64,000 bases of DNA from Paludibacteraceae bacterium (GCA_017384225.1 JAFNUD010000006.1:1-64000); one strand, 5' to 3'; positions 16,499 through 25,861 are shown, counted from the first letter of the stretch. Numbers and translations: made by a program. The notes: generated by a model from the letters alone, not told the origin.

Positions 16499-19132
16499 AT
16501 GAAAAAGATTTTTACTCTCATCCTCGTGGCATGTTTGTCTTTGGTTGCCTTTGCGCAATCCACGCTGAATAGCAAGCCACAAGCCTTGAAAACCCTCATG
16601 GCTAAAGAGCACTTGAGCAACACCCTGCAATCCAAGCACCAACCTACTCGCCAACAAGCAAAACTCGTAGCCGACAAACCTGCTACTTGGACTGCTACTA
16701 CTTATGCAGCAGCTAAAGCTCCTGCTGCGCTTACGGGTCTCGACACTACTGAAGTGTATTTCAACTCTTTCTACGAAGACCCTTACTTCACTCCTGCAGA
16801 CACAGTGATTGGTCGTAATAACCAAACCGTAATCACTCCAGCAGAGTGGTATTTTGTATTGCGTAACGAACGTTATCAATTCAACTTCGACATCATCAAC
16901 AACGCTAAGCCTGAAACATTGGCTGGTACATACACGGAGAAAGACCTTGAGGAATGGTTCTCATGGTGTATGTTCCCAGAGGCAAATGGCGATACGCACT
17001 ATTACAAGACTTGCGAATTGACTATTCAAGAAGATAAAGTCAGCGAAAACCTCATCAAATACACGGTGGACGCAGTCGTATTGGCTACCTGTGGTATTGG
17101 TGGCCCTGAGTATGGCTACTTCAAGATTCACGCTGAGCACAAGGTCATCAATGCAAAATCTAAGATGGACGTTGCGCTCTACAACTGCTCTATCACACCA
17201 GAAGAGGACCGCTGGAGCATCAAGGGTAAAGACAACGATATAGCAGTGGACTTGACTTTCTTCACGGAGACAGGTATCGATGGCTATTATACACACAAAC
17301 TGTTGGATGACGAGAATAGCAAGATCGTTCATAACGGCAAAGAGAAAGGCATTATGGACCTCGAGGGTGTTATCTACGGAGCGGAGAATATCTATGGTGG
17401 TTTGACTTATATCTTTATGTTTGAGACATTGACCACCGACACTTGCTTCTACAACATCGCTATGGAAGCACCTGTACAAGCTAAAGATACTATCGAGATT
17501 ACCTCTACCAACACCATCATCAACGATGCCTATGGTATGACCGACCAAACCATTCTCGTGGATGCTAGCACAGCCGAATACGAGATCAATGCCGCATACA
17601 ATGCCTCTAGAATCACCACTCCAGCTGAGTATCCTACTGGCTCTTCCTACGTATATTTAACCGAACTCAAAACAGGACGAAAAATTGAGTCTATCATTTG
17701 CAACCTAAAAATCACTGGCAACAAACTACAAGGCTACCAAGTAGAAATCCGCATGTTGGGTACTGACTACCAATACTACATCATGCACCTCTCTTATGGC
17801 GTACCTGCGGTAAAAGAGACCAAGGTGCTTGACTTCAAGAATATCTCAAAGACCATGTACTATATAGATCCACTTGGTTTGAAAGAGTTGCAAATCGCAA
17901 ACTTCGATGGCGAATACTCTGTTTCATTCGACATCCTCTACATCGACCAAGTGATGGGCGGCGAGTTCGACATGTCCAACATGTTTGCTGAGCAAACCTT
18001 CCTCATTCACCACATCAATGACAACGGCGAAGTCTTTGACTCACCTGTTAAACCTGCTGAGTTTGGCGGTAAGATCTGGCAAAAGAATGACACAACCTAC
18101 CTCACAGCCTCTATCCTCGGCTTCGACTCTATCCAATACGAGATCTCTATGTTCTACACCATCCCAACTCCTATGGAGACTGTTACTTACACCTTCAACG
18201 GACTTGAGAACGAAGAGGCTGTATTGCTCACCAATGCCGTATCTTCATCTGGTATCTTTATCCTAGATGCTATGAGCGACGATGGTAACTTGATGGCAAA
18301 AGTGAATGTGGAGCGCATTACCAATAAGAGCATTGAGGGTACCTTCTACAACGATGGTAAATTCGACCACACCGACTTCTATCCAACAGACACTTGGGTC
18401 AAAGTTTTGAACACTGCAACCCGAGCATACGATGAATACTCCGTACAAAAGGGTACCATGACCGTGAAAGTTGAAAACGGTATTGTGACAGCTGTTGCTT
18501 CATTCATTTGCGACAACGCCGTACAATACGACCTCACCTTCATAACCAAATATACCCGCGAGCGTATTCCATTTGATAAAGAAGATGAGGCTGTTGACTT
18601 TACCTTTGGACATGATTCATACGTCAAAGTAACAGACTGGAGACCAGAGGAATATCGCATCATCGAATTGTTCATGGTGGATGCCGATGCGACTATAGCT
18701 GCAGATTTCTATTTCATTGTGGACTATGATGTAGAGGCTGATCCTGATATCGTTCTCCCTGCTGGTGTTTATCCTGTCAATGCTTCATGGCAATCAGGTA
18801 CCACATTAGCTTGCTCTGGTGTTGCACCTGATGGTCCACTTCCTTCGTATGTTTGCTTTGTAGATGCAGAAGGCAACTTGGACCCATTGAACTTGTGGTG
18901 CATGGTAGATGGTACTGTAACCATTGAGAAAGTAGATGGCAAGATGAAGGTAGAGGTAGATGCACTCAACTCCTATGATATGTCTATCAAACTCCACTAC
19001 AACGCTGCTTCAACAGCTGTAGAGGACATCAAAGTTGATAGCACCAATATCAGCAAGCGCCTCATCAATGGCCAACTTCTCATCAACCGTAATGGCAAAA
19101 CCTACAATGCTACTGGTGCACTCGTTAAATAA
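16499..19132 (+). CDS. Large secreted modular protein, paralog family member 1 (Por/T9SS-type tail)
   Basis: An 877-residue protein of no recognised function. A signal peptide (1-19, ending LVAFAQ) is followed by a basic linker (about 20-75) and tandem beta-rich modules of 100-150 residues. Modules are joined by a recurrent motif, aromatic-x-V/I-P-x(2-4)-T-V/I (YTIPTPMETVTYTF is one). The fifth carries the family mark GTFYNDGKF, and the last carries LPAGVYPVNASWQSGTTLA and DGTVTIEKVDGKMKVEVDA. The tail NGQLLINRNGKTYNATGALV ends the protein. The tail suggests secretion through a type IX system; that is inference from tail form. It lies apart from the other members (37-53 kb), downstream of the remnant, and a strong bidirectional terminator follows. 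Confidence 0.85.
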   Translation: MKKIFTLILVACLSLVAFAQSTLNSKPQALKTLMAKEHLSNTLQSKHQPTRQQAKLVADKPATWTATTYAAAKAPAALTGLDTTEVYFNSFYEDPYFTPADTVIGRNNQTVITPAEWYFVLRNERYQFNFDIINNAKPETLAGTYTEKDLEEWFSWCMFPEANGDTHYYKTCELTIQEDKVSENLIKYTVDAVVLATCGIGGPEYGYFKIHAEHKVINAKSKMDVALYNCSITPEEDRWSIKGKDNDIAVDLTFFTETGIDGYYTHKLLDDENSKIVHNGKEKGIMDLEGVIYGAENIYGGLTYIFMFETLTTDTCFYNIAMEAPVQAKDTIEITSTNTIINDAYGMTDQTILVDASTAEYEINAAYNASRITTPAEYPTGSSYVYLTELKTGRKIESIICNLKITGNKLQGYQVEIRMLGTDYQYYIMHLSYGVPAVKETKVLDFKNISKTMYYIDPLGLKELQIANFDGEYSVSFDILYIDQVMGGEFDMSNMFAEQTFLIHHINDNGEVFDSPVKPAEFGGKIWQKNDTTYLTASILGFDSIQYEISMFYTIPTPMETVTYTFNGLENEEAVLLTNAVSSSGIFILDAMSDDGNLMAKVNVERITNKSIEGTFYNDGKFDHTDFYPTDTWVKVLNTATRAYDEYSVQKGTMTVKVENGIVTAVASFICDNAVQYDLTFITKYTRERIPFDKEDEAVDFTFGHDSYVKVTDWRPEEYRIIELFMVDADATIAADFYFIVDYDVEADPDIVLPAGVYPVNASWQSGTTLACSGVAPDGPLPSYVCFVDAEGNLDPLNLWCMVDGTVTIEKVDGKMKVEVDALNSYDMSIKLHYNAASTAVEDIKVDSTNISKRLINGQLLINRNGKTYNATGALVK

Positions 19133-19166
19133 TTTTGAATTAAGAATTTAGAATTAAGATAATCAA

Positions 19167-19203
19167 AAATGGGCTCCCTCACATAAGGAAGCCCATTTTT
19201 TTA
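19167..19203. terminator. Bidirectional Rho-independent terminator
   Basis: AATGGGCT pairs with AGCCCATT around a loop, with T runs on both strands (TTTTTTT after 19194; AAAAAT before 19171). It separates the convergent paralog gene and the Omp28 operon. Confidence 0.85.
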
Positions 19204-19223
19204 TTTTGCCTTTAACCTTTAGA

Positions 19224-20600
19224 CTATAGCCTATAACCCAAAACACTGTACCACTGTCCTTTATGCTCAATGAGCAATTGCCCATCTCTTAACACCTTCT
19301 GAACCTCTGAACTCCTGAGCCCCTCAACATCCTCCACTCCCGTCGCCGCAGGCGAGAAATCATACACCGCGGTGGCAGTCACACTCGTTCCATTATAGGT
19401 CGTAAAGTTCAGCAAGATATTGCCATTAGCATCTATTGTCATCTCCCCCGAAGACATACGCCATTGATGTATAGGCGTAATAATACCATTTTTCAAGTCG
19501 GCTGACACTGCATACAGCAATCTCGATCCCCCCAATCGCTCTTCTTCGTCCACACGATAGCCTGCTGTGATAGTACCTTCTGGGGCGGATATCGGGTATT
19601 GGGTATCGGATATCGGATATACACCTGGTTGCAACACACTATCCGTCGTATTCACATACACATACCCCACCTGCTTGCAAATACCGAAATAACTGGTCTT
19701 AATCGTCTTAGAGGAGGTCAACATCATCTCCAATTGACCATTGCCTAATTGCGTCACGCGTACGCTATCAAAGCTGATACTTGTATTAGGACCTTTGCCC
19801 TCGGTGATACCATATGGTCCATACTGCTCACCGCCCTCAGTACCAACTACTAACGGAGCTTGTTCAGCGTTAATTATTGGGCTTTTCTCCAGCGGAGTCA
19901 AATACGCCACCACACAGCAGTTCTCTGCAACCCATTCCTTATCAAGGATATAACTGGTCGAATAGTGATATGCCAGATTCTCCACCTTGACTGTGTCACC
20001 TAAAGTAGCGGTTACCAAGTCGCGCACCACACGAGGGTGCATATACTCTTGCCACTTGGCACCTTTCCACGAGCAATAGGCATCTTCTTGTTTTCCTACC
20101 AACCGATTTTCTTTAATCAGTATTGTGAGCAGATACTCTTTCCTATCTATGTTCGCTACCTGACCGCTGACTGTAATGTTTAAGCGGCGAGTTGCTGCAT
20201 CAAACTGATGATCAATCACCACTGACGCTTCTGCCAGAGTATCATCTTTTACTACCAGGTTCTCAATATTCCATGCTCCTATGACCAGCAACCCATCTTG
20301 CTTGCTGCGATTAAACACTACGCTGGGTACACTATTCATACCCAAATAGTTCATGGCGATAGCATTACTCGCTGGGATCGTATATTCATCCGTGCCATAT
20401 ACCGCATGATGGCTCACCCAAATATAGGGAGTTGTCTGCTTCTCCAAATACTCCACGATATATTTCATGCCCATTGGACACTGGTTGCAATTGGCACTCG
20501 TAAAATGCTCCAAGAGGAACTTACGTGGAAAAAATGTCGGCGTTTCCGCCGACATTTTCACACCTGCTAATAGCAGTAGTATAATCAATTTTATTTTCAT
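19224..20600 (-). CDS. Omp28-related thioredoxin-fold exported protein with sorting tail (copy 2)
   Basis: A 458-residue exported protein. A signal peptide (1-18) precedes PRKFLLEHFTSANCNQCP, the Omp28-type start with a CxxC pair (C38, C41) in a thioredoxin-like fold. YIWVSHHAVYGTDEYTIP follows, as in the next gene. The C-terminal half is beta-rich and ends in the tail VLRDGQLLIEHKGQWYSVLG. The two cysteines could support thiol redox chemistry, though Omp28 function is not established. A heptamer repeat array lies inside the gene (19587-19621) and encodes YPISDTQYPIS in a place where the neighbouring paralog has unrelated residues. It is coupled to the preceding paralog by a 1-base TAATG overlap and is the last gene of this operon. 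Confidence 0.85.
   Translation of the reverse strand: MKIKLIILLLLAGVKMSAETPTFFPRKFLLEHFTSANCNQCPMGMKYIVEYLEKQTTPYIWVSHHAVYGTDEYTIPASNAIAMNYLGMNSVPSVVFNRSKQDGLLVIGAWNIENLVVKDDTLAEASVVIDHQFDAATRRLNITVSGQVANIDRKEYLLTILIKENRLVGKQEDAYCSWKGAKWQEYMHPRVVRDLVTATLGDTVKVENLAYHYSTSYILDKEWVAENCCVVAYLTPLEKSPIINAEQAPLVVGTEGGEQYGPYGITEGKGPNTSISFDSVRVTQLGNGQLEMMLTSSKTIKTSYFGICKQVGYVYVNTTDSVLQPGVYPISDTQYPISAPEGTITAGYRVDEEERLGGSRLLYAVSADLKNGIITPIHQWRMSSGEMTIDANGNILLNFTTYNGTSVTATAVYDFSPAATGVEDVEGLRSSEVQKVLRDGQLLIEHKGQWYSVLGYRL
19587..19621. repeat. In-gene heptanucleotide tandem repeat (five units)
   Basis: Units GGATATC, GGGTATT, GGGTATC, GGATATC, GGATATA follow without gaps (plus strand). They lie inside the Omp28-like gene and belong to the same 7-mer family as the intergenic array at 6285-6347 (complementary orientation). 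Confidence 0.85.
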
Positions 20601-21979
20601 TACTTGCTAATCACACGACCTTGAATATCGTACTCTACGCCATCAATGCGGATGATGAATTGTCCTTCGCGCATGAGTTTCTCTACATGTGCTTGATCGA
20701 ATACAATATTCTCTGTATCTGTAGTTTCTGGCAAGGTGCAAGTGATGCTAAAGTATTTGCCGTTGTACAAATTACCTGATGTGAGGAAGCCGCCCTTATT
20801 GTCCACCAAGAATTTTCCACTATTGATTCGCCAAATATGGCACAATTGCTCCATATCAGATGCCAAGTAGTATGCCAGGTGTGATCCAGAAAAGCTTTGG
20901 TTAACAAGATCTACCGTACCAGCAGAGAAAGTATTGAGTTCATTACCTTCTACAAATGCCAAAGTGTCAGTTGGAAGAACACTTTCAGTTGTGTTGAATT
21001 CAAGATAAGCAACGAGTTTTACTGGTCCATAGTAGTCAGAACGAGTAGAAGATTTAGCCACCAATTCGATTGCCAACTTGTCGTCTGCCACCTTCTTGAG
21101 CTCAAGCGCATCAAACTTGAGTTTGGTAGCATTGGTTGGTTCTTTATTTTCGGTGATACCAAATGGTTTATATTCAGCACCACCTGTCGTACTAGCCACC
21201 AATGGAGTCTCTTCTGCATTGATAACTGGCTTCTTATTCAATGGAGTGATATAGGCTACTACAAAGCAGTTCTCTGCTACCCATTGATCAGAAACAGCAT
21301 AGGTGAATGTCATGCTATATGCTTGGTTCTCTACTTTCACAGTATCGCCCAATTGACTAACAGTGAGTAAATCACGCACTACGCATGGGTGCATAAACTC
21401 TTTGTAACCAGCCGTTTTCCAAGACCAGTAGTAGTCCGCTTGCTTGCCAATCAAACCATTCTCCTTGATGAGTACAGTTAGCAAGTACTCTGTCACCTCG
21501 GTGTTAGCTACTTGTCCGCTAACGGTTACATTGAGTTCGCGTGTCTCTGCGTTGTAGGTGTGCTCTATTACTACAGATGCCTCTGCTGTGGTTTCGCATT
21601 TGCTGGCGATAGTTTCTGGCATACCATCTTCTGTCAAATAGCCAGGGTGGAAAGCAATTGTGCTACCCATTACTTTGGTGCGGTTCATAGCCATATTTGG
21701 TGCACCATTTACACCGCTAGCAGAGGCGATCTTAGCACTCTCTGAGATGGTGTACTCATCGGTGTTAAAACCATAGTGGTGGCTTACCCAAATACATGGA
21801 GTGGTTGTGAGATCTGTGGTATAATCCACAATACTATACATACCATATGGGCAATAGCCACATTGATCGCCAGTAAAGTGCTCGATGAGGTACTTACGAG
21901 GGAAAGAACTTGGCACCTCTTGTGCTGATGCTACGAGTGTTACGCAAAGCAACACCAATACTGTAAAGATTTTTTTCAT
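20600..21979 (-). CDS. Omp28-related thioredoxin-fold exported protein with sorting tail (copy 1)
   Basis: A 459-residue paralog of the downstream gene. A signal peptide (1-20, ending VASAQ) is followed by FPRKYLIEHFTGDQCGYCP with its CxxC pair (C40, C43). The middle has VTVSGQVANTEVTEYLLTVL and FMHPCVVRDLL, shared nearly word for word with copy 2. The tail is REGQFIIRIDGVEYDIQGRV. Length and order match copy 2 along the whole chain, so the two arose by tandem duplication. It starts 25 bases downstream of the stop of the small tailed protein in an operon of thioredoxin-fold exported proteins. Confidence 0.87.
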   Translation of the reverse strand: MKKIFTVLVLLCVTLVASAQEVPSSFPRKYLIEHFTGDQCGYCPYGMYSIVDYTTDLTTTPCIWVSHHYGFNTDEYTISESAKIASASGVNGAPNMAMNRTKVMGSTIAFHPGYLTEDGMPETIASKCETTAEASVVIEHTYNAETRELNVTVSGQVANTEVTEYLLTVLIKENGLIGKQADYYWSWKTAGYKEFMHPCVVRDLLTVSQLGDTVKVENQAYSMTFTYAVSDQWVAENCFVVAYITPLNKKPVINAEETPLVASTTGGAEYKPFGITENKEPTNATKLKFDALELKKVADDKLAIELVAKSSTRSDYYGPVKLVAYLEFNTTESVLPTDTLAFVEGNELNTFSAGTVDLVNQSFSGSHLAYYLASDMEQLCHIWRINSGKFLVDNKGGFLTSGNLYNGKYFSITCTLPETTDTENIVFDQAHVEKLMREGQFIIRIDGVEYDIQGRVISK

Positions 21980-22003
21980 ACCTTAAAAATTAGACAGTTA
22001 ATA

Positions 22004-22609
22004 TTATTGTTTGATATATTTCTTACCATTGGTGATATAGATACCCTTTGGCAATTCGCTGAGTTCGTTAGCTGACATCTTTTGACCGAGTAGGTTGTAG
22101 ATTTTGCCGTTGTATTGTGGCGCAACCACATTATCAATAGCCGTAGTTTTGTAACTGTAGTTGATGGTCAATGTAATGGTAGGGTTTACACCATCGTTGA
22201 ACTCGTAGCTGATAACCTCTTCGCCTGCTTCCATAGGCGTGTAGTGGGTATACCAACTCCGTTGGAAAGCGGCAGTACCTACCGTGAACTCACATACTTG
22301 GTTCAATTCGCCATTGCCAGGCACGCAGTTACCTGCTGCGCACAATTGGTCGATAATGCCTGTGCTTTGGCGGGTGATTGTTACGGTGATGTTCTCTGTC
22401 TCATCTGAGTACAACTGACCTTTTACCTCCATGAGGGCTTCTTCAAGGTCCTCGTCCCACTCGTACTCGGTTACGATGATGGTGGTGTTTTGGGTAACTT
22501 CTGTAACCACTTTCTCATCACCTTCCCATTTCTCGTAGTTCAAATGCAATGCTGCTTGCAAACTCAATGCTGCCAACAGCACAAAAAATGTAGTAAAAAT
22601 CTTTTTCAT
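22004..22609 (-). CDS. Small exported protein with canonical type-A Por/T9SS tail
   Basis: A 201-residue protein with a signal peptide (1-19) and a beta-rich body with a charged, acidic stretch (EYEWDEDLEEALMEVKGQ). Two cysteines lie close together in LCAAGNCVPGNG. The C-terminus has the canonical type-A order: NGKIYNLLGQKM, a short linker, then LPKGIYITNGKKYIKQ. Other tailed proteins in the window have a shorter tail in which these two elements appear in reversed order, so this gene is a useful internal comparison. Function unknown. It lies between the two Omp28 copies and the Omp28-type lipoprotein gene, in the same operon. Confidence 0.78.
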   Translation of the reverse strand: MKKIFTTFFVLLAALSLQAALHLNYEKWEGDEKVVTEVTQNTTIIVTEYEWDEDLEEALMEVKGQLYSDETENITVTITRQSTGIIDQLCAAGNCVPGNGELNQVCEFTVGTAAFQRSWYTHYTPMEAGEEVISYEFNDGVNPTITLTINYSYKTTAIDNVVAPQYNGKIYNLLGQKMSANELSELPKGIYITNGKKYIKQ

Positions 22610-22650
22610 TCTCTTATCTATTTATTATATTGTTTTCTATGTGATTTTCT

Positions 22651-23493
22651 TTACTCTATGATGATTCTTGTTTCTTTGGCCTGTACCACTTCGCCGTTTA
22701 CGCTAACGATAGCCACGATATTGCAGTTTTCTTTTACGACCTTATCGGGTAGGGTATATTCGTACACTACTTGTTGCGTCATATGTGCTTCAATAGGTAC
22801 GACATCACCCCAAATCGGTGTGATAGAAGCACGCATCAGGTGGTTGTGCGCATAATTCTTATCGGTACCTTCGGGTTTCTTTTGACTGCCCATCACAGAG
22901 TCTTCTGTTAGCCATACTTGTAGGGTAGCTTCGATAGCTTTAGTATCAAGGTTGGTGATATCTACCGCAATGTTTATATCCTTGCTATCTGCAGTTCCTG
23001 TTACCTCTTGTGATAGAAGTATCGGTTTGGGATTTTCGTATGCTTGACTAACCAGCGTAGCCCACTGAGCATAGTCTTGGAAATAGCCTTTGGTAGCATC
23101 CTTGACCATATTGATGTTACCCGTTGGGAATGGGGTCGTATTGGTACCTCCCATCATGAGATAGACGCTATCTGCCTCTGGACAGGTGTAGTTGAGTGCT
23201 GGTTTGTTATTGTGGCGGGTATTTGGATTGCTCTCAGGGTGCATGACCACCACTACTAGATTTTCACCATACAATTCTTTCAGGCGATGAGCCTCCTCTG
23301 CGGCTGTAGGGCAATTGACACATTGCCAACCTGAATATTCGATGAGCAGCGATGTTCGTTTGACTGCACTTGGGTCGGTGGGTGTGAAGATTACTTCTTC
23401 GCGTTGACCTGCGGGTATTACTTCGCAAGATGTCAGCAGCGAGCCAAGAAGCAAGAGCAAAGAACAAAAACTTATTTGTATATTCGATTTCAT
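22651..23493 (-). CDS. Omp28-type thioredoxin-fold lipoprotein
   Basis: A 280-residue lipoprotein: lipobox LLTSC (C23). Residues 48-66 read SLLIEYSGWQCVNCPTAAE, with a CxxC pair (C58, C61) in the same setting as the two larger Omp28 proteins downstream. Next come LVVVVMHPESNP and the cis-Pro-like region NTTPFPTGNINM. The C-terminal ~120 residues are beta-rich. It has no sorting tail, in contrast to the tailed copies, and is probably anchored by lipid at the outer membrane. It is 18 bases after the DUF6029-like gene. Role unknown; thiol redox or partner-binding are the obvious options. Confidence 0.82.
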   Translation of the reverse strand: MKSNIQISFCSLLLLLGSLLTSCEVIPAGQREEVIFTPTDPSAVKRTSLLIEYSGWQCVNCPTAAEEAHRLKELYGENLVVVVMHPESNPNTRHNNKPALNYTCPEADSVYLMMGGTNTTPFPTGNINMVKDATKGYFQDYAQWATLVSQAYENPKPILLSQEVTGTADSKDINIAVDITNLDTKAIEATLQVWLTEDSVMGSQKKPEGTDKNYAHNHLMRASITPIWGDVVPIEAHMTQQVVYEYTLPDKVVKENCNIVAIVSVNGEVVQAKETRIIIE

Positions 23494-23511
23494 AAATTCT
23501 AACTAATTACC

Positions 23512-25206
23512 TTACCATGTGAAATTATAGGTGAGCGATATACCCTCTTGTTTTGGAACATAGCGGCATACGCCTCCTGAGCAGTTGAATCCTTCACGCG
23601 TTTTAGTATAGCCTGCCATTACGCGGTGTGAACCATGTGTATAGGTGGCTGCTACAGTATAGTAGTGCTCGTTGGTCGCTTCGTGTGCATAGCCGATGTT
23701 GTACATCCACTGTCCAGATAATACCAACTGACGCCATAAACTGATTTCGTACAATGCTGCTACCCATTGCCCTTCGTCTTGCTGGGTGTAGAGGTATTGC
23801 AGTTCGGCACGCATCTGCACATTCTTGGAGGTTGCATATTTGGCTTCTATGACACCAATACCTGAACGAATCAAGTCACCATGACCTTCTACCACTTGCT
23901 TGTTGTAGGTCTGGTACATAGCCATAGCACCGATATACCACTGCTTATTGATTTTCTTGTTGAGTTCGAGATTGACATCGGTATAATAAGGTGTCTCGCT
24001 CATGCCAAACCAAGTGTCTTTTGTTCCACGAATATGCGAAGCATTGAGTTTGAGGGTTGTGCCGTATTTTCCGCCCATAGCAGTACCGCGCTTCCATGTA
24101 TAGCGAATCTCGCCTTGGAACGCCCATTCGTCAGCCGTCTTGTGGGTGCCATATGGATAGAGTGCTGACAGCATATAAGTATGCTGGGTAGCGAACGGTG
24201 GCATATGGTTGATGGTACCAGCCATGTTGTTGCTGGCACGATCCGAACGGAAAGACATATTGCTGGAGCGTTTGGCTTGTGCCATGATGGCCATACCCTT
24301 TTTAGAGTAACTCAGTGAGAGAAGCAATGCTTCACCATGCTTGTAACTATAGTCGTTGAGGATGGTAGGGTCGTTGGCTTTGTAGGCATATTCCACCAAG
24401 GCGTTCCAACCTTTCATTTGCAGTTGAGCGCGCACGCTACCTGCACCCACCCACGCAGGTAAGTTATAATAGTAGTCGTATTTGCCTTCGGGTTGGATAA
24501 CCGTGTTAAAAATGATTGTATCTTCCTGTTGGTATTTGCTCACATAGCTTCCGCCGATAGTGAGGTTGGCACCAGCATCCTGTAATGTTTTTGACCACTC
24601 ATGAATGCCCAATTCGAGATTCACTCCCAGTACCGCATCTTGCTTGTAGTTCCAGCCCCATGCACCATCGTCGTAGCAGTTCCAATAACGGCGTTGCTTA
24701 CCGCCCAAAGCGGTGAAGTAAATACCTTTGTAGGGGTTAATTTCTACCTTTCCTCCGCGAAGCGCATTGTCCACTCCCAGAGCTCGATCTTCGTACAAAC
24801 GGAGCACTATACCACTACCAAACTGACCATAGACGTCACCTACTGTAATCTTGCCCCAACTGAAGTTGGCACCCACATGCAAATGGCTGAGACCATATCC
24901 GCCAAAATCGGGATCATAGCCGAGCATAGGCCACTCGGTGAGTTCGGCACGCGTGATGAGTTCTAATCCTTGAAAGCCGATACCTGATACCCGATCCCCG
25001 TTATCCGATTGATGATCCCAACGCACGCCAAGATCCAGATAGGAGTTGCTTAGATAGTGCATTTTAGCCCACTCGGGCAGAGGGCGTCCTATATCAATTG
25101 TAGGGATAAGTCCTTCGTGCTGAACACCACCTACGACATAGACGGTATCGTTTGCCCACAAAAGGGTGGGGAGAAATATAAACAATATAATGTGTTTGAT
25201 TTTCAT
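23512..25206 (-). CDS. DUF6029-like outer-membrane beta-barrel protein
   Basis: A 564-residue protein with a signal peptide (1-18, ending TLLWA). The body is dominated by alternating aromatic/polar strands (LHVGANFSWGKITVGDVYGQ, YYTVAATYTHGSHRVMAGYT), and the last residues, GISLTYNFTW, form the aromatic end of a barrel. This resembles the DUF6029 family often found beside Omp28 genes; the family label is from memory. The gene carries four heptamer-like units (24979-25006) encoding part of an early loop. It follows the TlpA-like gene by 118 bases, without a recognisable promoter in between, and precedes the Omp28-type lipoprotein by 18 bases. Confidence 0.75.
   Translation of the reverse strand: MKIKHIILFIFLPTLLWANDTVYVVGGVQHEGLIPTIDIGRPLPEWAKMHYLSNSYLDLGVRWDHQSDNGDRVSGIGFQGLELITRAELTEWPMLGYDPDFGGYGLSHLHVGANFSWGKITVGDVYGQFGSGIVLRLYEDRALGVDNALRGGKVEINPYKGIYFTALGGKQRRYWNCYDDGAWGWNYKQDAVLGVNLELGIHEWSKTLQDAGANLTIGGSYVSKYQQEDTIIFNTVIQPEGKYDYYYNLPAWVGAGSVRAQLQMKGWNALVEYAYKANDPTILNDYSYKHGEALLLSLSYSKKGMAIMAQAKRSSNMSFRSDRASNNMAGTINHMPPFATQHTYMLSALYPYGTHKTADEWAFQGEIRYTWKRGTAMGGKYGTTLKLNASHIRGTKDTWFGMSETPYYTDVNLELNKKINKQWYIGAMAMYQTYNKQVVEGHGDLIRSGIGVIEAKYATSKNVQMRAELQYLYTQQDEGQWVAALYEISLWRQLVLSGQWMYNIGYAHEATNEHYYTVAATYTHGSHRVMAGYTKTREGFNCSGGVCRYVPKQEGISLTYNFTW
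24979..25006. repeat. In-gene heptanucleotide repeat (four units)
   Basis: GATACCT, GATACCC, GATCCCC, GTTATCC lie end to end inside the DUF6029-like gene. They are degenerate but in the same 7-bp family as the other arrays. Confidence 0.65.
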
Positions 25207-25272
25207 TTGTCTGTTTAAAAATGTAGTCGCTGCTGCAATTTAGTGTTGCACGGATGTCGGACACAATTATAC

Positions 25273-25302
25273 AAACCCGTCAAAAACCCGTAAAAAACCC
25301 GT
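25273..25302. repeat. 11-bp phased repeat (three units)
   Basis: AAACCCGT occurs three times with CCCGT at 25276, 25287 and 25298, an exact 11-bp period. It lies in the gap between the TlpA-like gene and the DUF6029-like gene. The A-tracts are in near-helical phase. Confidence 0.85.
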
Positions 25303-25324
25303 AAACAGTGAGTGAAAAGTCGGA

Positions 25325-25795
25325 TTACTGCAATGCCTCGTAGATGTCTTGCTCGCCACCGTCAGTATAGCCAGCATGGTTATAAACAATCTTACCCTTG
25401 CCGTCAAGAACGAACACGTGAGGTACGTTTTGCACGTTCATAGCACGTTTGAAGTCGCTATTAGGGTCGAGCAATACATCGTACTCCCAACCAAAACCGT
25501 CCACGAGTGGCTTAACGCGGTTGGCATCTTGCGCTTGGTCAATGCTGACAATAATCATCTTGACGCCAGTTTCGTCTTGCCAATCAGGATAAACCTCATG
25601 GATAGCCTTGAGTTCGCGCAGGCATGGTTTGCACCATGTAGCCCAAAAAGAGATGATAATCGGATTACCATCGTTGCTGATTTCACCTGTTTGAACAGTG
25701 TTGCCGTTGATGTCTTGCAGACGAACATTAGGAAGTTGTGCATGTACAAATGATGCTAGTATTCCAAATAAGATAATAAAAATGCTTTTTTTCAT
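25325..25795 (-). CDS. TlpA-family thioredoxin-like protein
   Basis: A 156-residue periplasmic thiol-disulfide protein. I start at 25795 (MKKSIFIILFGILASFVHAQ, a signal peptide); a longer frame to 25864 runs through the promoter. The thioredoxin fold carries ISFWATWCKPCLRELK with the redox pair C55/C58, then MIIVSIDQAQDANRVKPLV and the cis-Pro region VQNVPHVFVLDGKGKIV. It has its own promoter (25862-25893). It leads a run of genes coding for further CxxC proteins of the Omp28 group, so a shared extracytoplasmic redox role is plausible but unproven. Confidence 0.92.
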   Translation of the reverse strand: MKKSIFIILFGILASFVHAQLPNVRLQDINGNTVQTGEISNDGNPIIISFWATWCKPCLRELKAIHEVYPDWQDETGVKMIIVSIDQAQDANRVKPLVDGFGWEYDVLLDPNSDFKRAMNVQNVPHVFVLDGKGKIVYNHAGYTDGGEQDIYEALQ

Positions 25796-25861
25796 AAACG
25801 TATAGTGTGGTTTGTTTTTTTCGAAATTTTGCTCGCGCACGCGTTTTTGCGAAATAATTTG

